From the NCBI GenBank assembly GCA_018830105.1, contig JAHJTC010000005.1, positions 24,090 through 88,089 of the forward strand: a stretch of DNA of 64,000 nt. Reading direction: 5' to 3'. The translations under genes and the position numbers were made by a program. The first letter of the stretch is position 1; every line of letters starts with the position of its first letter. The notes under the pieces are model-generated. The model saw only the letters and a program-made list of their open reading frames with translations. It had not been told where the DNA came from and did not search any database. Below, piece by piece: positions 60,736 to 64,000 of the stretch. Origin of the DNA: Bacteroidota bacterium. Its GTDB lineage: Bacteria > Bacteroidota > Bacteroidia > Bacteroidales > F082.

Positions 60736-61422
60736 GCACCAGGGCGCGACTTCAAGCAAGTCAGGGCGCGACTCCAAGTCGCACCCTGACTTTGCTAATA
60801 TTGAAAGCATTCTTGTTTATGGTAAAACGGCTGCTAAGCGTTACCTATTTGGGCTAATTATTATAATGGTTTGAATAGCTGTTGTTTGTTAGCGTGTTTC
60901 TTGTTCAAGTAAGGATAGTTTGAGTAAAAGTTTGCATGATATCAGAAAAAGTTTGGATGTTTCCGGAAGAAGTTTGAATGATTCCAGTAAAAGTTTGTAT
61001 GATTCCAGTAAAAGTTTGGATGTTTCCGGAAGAAGTTTGCATGATTCCTGTAAAAGTTTGGATGTTTTCAGAAGAAGTTTGCATGATTCCGGGAAAAGTT
61101 TGAGAAGTTACCGGAAAAGATAGGGCTGCGAGCAAAAAAAGAGAACAGAACAAGGAACATCAAAAGGGAGTTTTTAAATTTTTTCAGAGCGTGTTTGGTT
61201 TAATAAAAGAAGAATTGCTACATTAGCTGCGACAATAACCAAAAGCTGAACTTATGCCGGCAGCAAATCGACTGAATTTTCCACCATTAAGCATGAAAAG
61301 CTTGAAAAACATTAAAAATCCGCTCAATGGTTTTGAAAAATAAAAAAGATAAACCTGAACCTATCCAACAGATTATTGCGGAGATGATTCATAAACAGGG
61401 GTATAGAAGAAGTTGGCAACAA
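60650..61422. repeat. Large duplicated module, copy 2
   Basis: Matches 54613-55432 in order: TTCGGCAGGCTC iterations, the GTCGC hairpin (60758-60792), AAAACGGCTGCTAAGCGTTA, a 21-bp array, AGATAGGGCTGCGAG, and the constant block to ATAGAAGAAGTTGG. It ends just before the AraC-type gene. Confidence 0.88.
60929..61123 (+). repeat. Exact 21-bp tandem array, 9 units
   Basis: AGTTTG occurs at 60929 and every 21 bases to 61097 without a slip. The unit is the same as in 54891-55127 but the copy number is 9 instead of 11, so units have been gained or lost as whole 21-mers. Confidence 0.9.
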
Positions 61423-61431
61423 GTGAAATAA
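61327..61431 (+). CDS. Short conserved leader ORF before the AraC-type gene
   Basis: A 34-codon frame (MVLKNKKDKPEPIQQ, then IIAEMIHKQGYRRSW) is nearly identical to the one at 55332, but its end differs. It lies 28 bases before the regulator gene. It may be a leader or just part of the repeat. Confidence 0.3.
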   Translation: MVLKNKKDKPEPIQQIIAEMIHKQGYRRSWQQVK

Positions 61432-61459
61432 CCAAGACAGGAACAATTCAGATTATACT

Positions 61460-62401
61460 ATGATTGAGAAAAAAGACATTAATACTGAATATACATCCCG
61501 AATCAATCGGACATTTGATTATATTGAATCGAATATTGATAAACCAATGACACTTGAAGAATTAGCAACAGTAGCAAATTTTTCTAAATTTCATTTTAAT
61601 AGAATATTTCAGTCAATTGTCGGAGAAACACCTTTCCAGTTTATTTTAAGAGTTAGACTTGAAAAAGCTGCAACATTAATTTTAACCAATAAGAAAGAGA
61701 GCATTTCCGAAATAGCCTACAAATGTGGATTTTCTGACATTTCAATATTTTCACGTAATTTTAAGAGCTGTTTTCAAATTTCCGCTTCTCAATACAGATT
61801 AAATAAATCAAACAATAGCAATTTAAGTCAACAAGATAGCAATAGGCATCAAAGCGATGAGAAGCCAACTCAATATTTTTGTCCTGAATTAAAAACCATT
61901 AAATGGAGGACAAATATGAAATTAAACAAAAATGTGGAAGTAAAAGAACTTCCAAAAATGACAGTTGCCTACATTAGGCACATTGGCCCATACAAAGGGA
62001 ACGATAAACTATTCGAGAACATTTGGAATAAATTGTTTTCATGGGCGGGACCAAGAGGTTTAATAGGTGGTAAAGATTTCAAATCGTTGGTTGTTTATCA
62101 CGACGACCCAAATGTAACCATCGAAGACAAACTTAGAATGAGTGTTTGTATTACTGTTCCTGCTGACACTAAAGTTGAAGGAGAAGTTGGAAAAATGGAA
62201 ATTGAGGCAGCAAAATATGTAATTGCCCGTTTTGAGCTTACCGCCCAAGATTTTCAGCAAGCATGGGATTGGGTTTATGGTAAGTGGTTTCCGACAAGTG
62301 GCTACCAACCCGATGATAAACCTTGTTTTGAAATGTACCCTGAAGAACCTAAAGACGGGAAGTTCATCGTTGATATTTGTGTTCCTGTAAAGCCATTGTA
62401 A
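61460..62401 (+). CDS. AraC-family regulator with GyrI-like ligand-binding domain
   Basis: The 313-residue protein has two AraC helix-turn-helix motifs in the N-terminal ~110 residues (MTLEELATVANFSKFHFNRIF and ISEIAYKCGFSDISIFSRNFK), a polar linker, and a GyrI-like domain (about 155-313; VEVKELPKMTVAYIRHIGPY, KYVIARFELTAQDFQQAWDW, CFEMYPEEPKDGKFIVDICVPV). This is the layout of SoxS/Rob-type regulators that bind hydrophobic small molecules and control efflux or stress genes. A terminator follows the stop. Confidence 0.93.
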   Translation: MIEKKDINTEYTSRINRTFDYIESNIDKPMTLEELATVANFSKFHFNRIFQSIVGETPFQFILRVRLEKAATLILTNKKESISEIAYKCGFSDISIFSRNFKSCFQISASQYRLNKSNNSNLSQQDSNRHQSDEKPTQYFCPELKTIKWRTNMKLNKNVEVKELPKMTVAYIRHIGPYKGNDKLFENIWNKLFSWAGPRGLIGGKDFKSLVVYHDDPNVTIEDKLRMSVCITVPADTKVEGEVGKMEIEAAKYVIARFELTAQDFQQAWDWVYGKWFPTSGYQPDDKPCFEMYPEEPKDGKFIVDICVPVKPL

Positions 62402-62411
62402 AAACGAACTA

Positions 62412-62443
62412 AGAGAGCCTGTTTCATGCAGGTTCTCTATTTT
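62412..62443 (+). terminator. Terminator after the AraC-type gene
   Basis: AGAGAGCCTG pairs with CAGGTTCTCT around TTTCATG, followed by ATTTTAAT. Confidence 0.75.
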
Positions 62444-62456
62444 AATATGATTCACT

Positions 62457-63131
62457 ATGGGCTATTATATTGATTTAGAAAAAATTACAATTAAGGATTA
62501 TCAGATAAAATTGGAATCTGCCTACCTGCCACCAAGCAGAATGGTTCTTAAGGAAAAATTGGATGAACGATTTGGATATTTTGAGCAAATCGGAATTAGT
62601 AATGTCAAAGAGTTGATTCAGATACTCAAAACGAAAGATAAGTTCGCTGAATTATCAAAGGTAGCTTGCTTTTCGGTTGATTATTTGACAATTTTACTTA
62701 GAGAATTGAATAGTACACTTCCCAAACCTAATAAGATTAAAGATTTTTCTGGTATCTCAAATGATACTGTAGACAGATTAAACAAAATTGGCATTAAAAA
62801 TACAGTAAAGTTATTTGACATGGTTTTAAATGCAAAAAGCAGAAAAGAACTTGCCGAAAACACTGGAGTAACTGACATTGAAATTCTAGAATTAACTAAA
62901 TTGTCAGATTTATCAAGAATAAAGTGGTGTGGGGTAACATTTGCACGAATGTTATACGAACTAGGAATAGACACAGTCGAGAAAGCATCAAAAGTAGACC
63001 CTGAAAAATTACATACAAGTATAAATGTGTTAAATAAAGAAAAAAAAATTTACAAAGGACAAATTGGGTTAAATGACATGAAAATATTTGTGAATGCTGC
63101 AAAAGAGATACCTTTGGAAATAGAATATTGA
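62457..63131 (+). CDS. DUF4332 helix-hairpin-helix protein
   Basis: The 224-residue protein matches DUF4332: MGYYIDLEKITIKDYQ at the start and several helix-hairpin-helix-like units (FEQIGISNVKELIQILK, FSGISNDTVDRLNKIGIKN, WCGVTFARMLYELGIDTVEKA). Such units often bind DNA non-specifically; the function of the family is unknown. It starts 55 bases after the AraC-type gene, with a terminator between them. Confidence 0.88.
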   Translation: MGYYIDLEKITIKDYQIKLESAYLPPSRMVLKEKLDERFGYFEQIGISNVKELIQILKTKDKFAELSKVACFSVDYLTILLRELNSTLPKPNKIKDFSGISNDTVDRLNKIGIKNTVKLFDMVLNAKSRKELAENTGVTDIEILELTKLSDLSRIKWCGVTFARMLYELGIDTVEKASKVDPEKLHTSINVLNKEKKIYKGQIGLNDMKIFVNAAKEIPLEIEY

Positions 63132-63456
63132 CTGATAAAAGAACACCAGTTGCCAATAAATAGGACTCTGAGCGGTCTGCAAGACCCAGAGTGGAGTCAG
63201 AGTTTAACTACATCCTGACAATTACTGAAAAAATGTTCTATGTACTTAGCGACGGTTTTGTGTTACTTTTTCATTGAATTACAGTGAGTTGATGGGAGTC
63301 AACTTAAACTATGATTCGTGAATATGAAAGGCAAGTTTACAAATTAAAAGATTTGATACCTTTTAAGTGATGGAGAATAAAAGAACAGAATATTTAAAGT
63401 ATGTAAAAATGTAGAGAAAGAGTCTTATAAAGAAGCTATCCCGCTGGGATTTAGTT
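63132..63456. other. Region after the DUF4332 gene with a hairpin
   Basis: A stem ACTCTG..CAGAGT with inner GGTCT/AGACC lies at 63165-63192 but lacks a clean T run. The rest, to site 5, shows nothing recognisable. Confidence 0.5.
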
Positions 63457-63607
63457 CGACACGCGGTATAAAAAATTGCCGAGACAGTATGTTTTAAAAA
63501 GGTTGTAGCCCCTGCCTTTGCCGGCAGGCAGGCGCTTCAAAGTTTGTTATAGCTTGACACGTGATTCGCCCGCAATTCCTCACTGGCCATACCGTCAACC
63601 GTTTCAG
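63457..63607 (+). other. attC-like recombination site 5
   Basis: CGACACGCGGTATAAAAAATTGCC at the left pairs with GCAATTCC..ATACCGTCAACC at the right; the interior GTTGTAGCCCCTGCC..CGCTTCAAAG and CCCGCAATTCC match sites 1 and 4. The right end reads GTTTCAG, not GTTRRRY, and is fused directly to module M. Confidence 0.5.
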
Positions 63608-64000
63608 CAATCGTAACTGCATTTGCTCACCCATTTTTTGGTCTTTGCCCAATCGTTTCTGGTGCTTGCACAAGCATAATTGGTCTTTGCACATCCGTAA
63701 AAGGGAATGTTCCGGAATAGGGGAGGCTAGCAGGCAGCTTTTCAATGGACGAATAGCGGTATTGTGCCGTATTGACAGAATAGGATCGTTGATGGCCATT
63801 GAAGGGCTTTTCGTCAATTGCTGTTTTGGTTTTAAAAAGTGCAGGGATGCCGATTGCACTTCGGCAGGTTTACCTGGCAACAGACAGGCTCCCTTCGGCA
63901 GGCTCCCTTCGGCAGGCTCCCTTCGGCAGGCTCCCTTCGACAGGCTCCCTTCGACAGGCTCCCTTCGACAGGCTTCCTTCGACAGGCTCAGGGCATCGCA
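63601..64000. repeat. Module M, copy 3, with iterated 15-bp tail
   Basis: From TTTCAGCAATCG on it matches the inner part of the copies at 58721 and 60300, starting about 105 bases further in. After GATGCCGATTGCACTTCGG the sequence iterates CAGGCTCCCTTCGG/CGA in 15-base steps about seven times (63875-63985) up to the window edge. Confidence 0.85.

Overview
The window comes from a chromosome of a Bacteroidota bacterium, most likely an anaerobic or facultative Bacteroidales/Marinilabiliales-type lineage. The evidence is: type IX secretion (T9SS) sorting domains of both kinds (Por-tail at the ends of the 49.5 and 51.2 kb genes, gliding-type B domain at 14.2 kb), a PorE-like TPR/propeller/OmpA protein, many lipoproteins with a short Bacteroidota-type lipobox, weak ribosome binding sites, and several TAnnTTTG -7 promoter elements placed 10-45 bases before start codons. 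No rRNA, tRNA or CRISPR array was seen.

Left half (1-32.9 kb) is mostly ordinary core genome. It carries a cytoplasmic GH13 alpha-amylase, ffh (SRP54), folD, a secreted propeller-like protein, queE, the PorE-like gene, an FMN-binding protein plus porin pair, a CNNM/CorC-type transporter, a CrtA-like monooxygenase, an operon of two M16 peptidases (one lacking the zinc motif) with a T9SS-sorted fibronectin-type protein, a large hybrid histidine kinase, glyA, a SixA phosphatase with polyphosphate kinase, moeA with an unusually short moaA, a lone TrpF-like protein, a small coiled-coil lipoprotein, a gluzincin peptidase, an AlkD-like glycosylase and a DUF3795 protein. folD and glyA are both one-carbon metabolism; moeA and moaA overlap and both serve molybdenum cofactor synthesis.

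From 33 to 36.7 kb the sequence becomes repeat-rich. There are two full copies and one partial copy of a ~400 bp repeat with a large palindromic core, a divergent sigma-like factor followed by a tandem 11-bp near-palindrome array and a small ORF, and then ~500 bp of degenerate repeats kept in a 21-bp phase.

From 36.7 to 53.7 kb a minus-strand block encodes a Rhs polymorphic-toxin locus. Read in transcription order it contains a lipoprotein, a T9SS-sorted propeller protein, a YadA-head/coiled-coil protein, a tiny T9SS-sorted protein with a YD motif, a SpvB/FG-GAP/Rhs toxin (split by a frameshift at an A7 run, with an ADP-ribosyltransferase-like tip), a likely zinc-ribbon immunity protein, an orphan Rhs core with a type 23 toxin tip, a likely immunity lipoprotein, and then two more secreted/lipoprotein genes separated by dispersed repeats and a 28-bp Rhs scar.

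From 53.7 kb to the end is an AT-rich accessory region with all genes on the plus strand. Single small genes (PIN-like membrane protein, small membrane protein, TonB-C-like secreted protein, lipoprotein, AraC-GyrI regulator, DUF4332 protein) alternate with ~80-150 bp imperfect inverted repeats that look like integron attC recombination sites, several with a GTTRRRY-type right end, and with large duplicated modules that carry exact 21-bp tandem arrays. No integrase is visible, so this resembles a cluster of attC sites lacking integron-integrase (CALIN). This array and the 21-bp phased repeats are the strongest candidates here for something undescribed.
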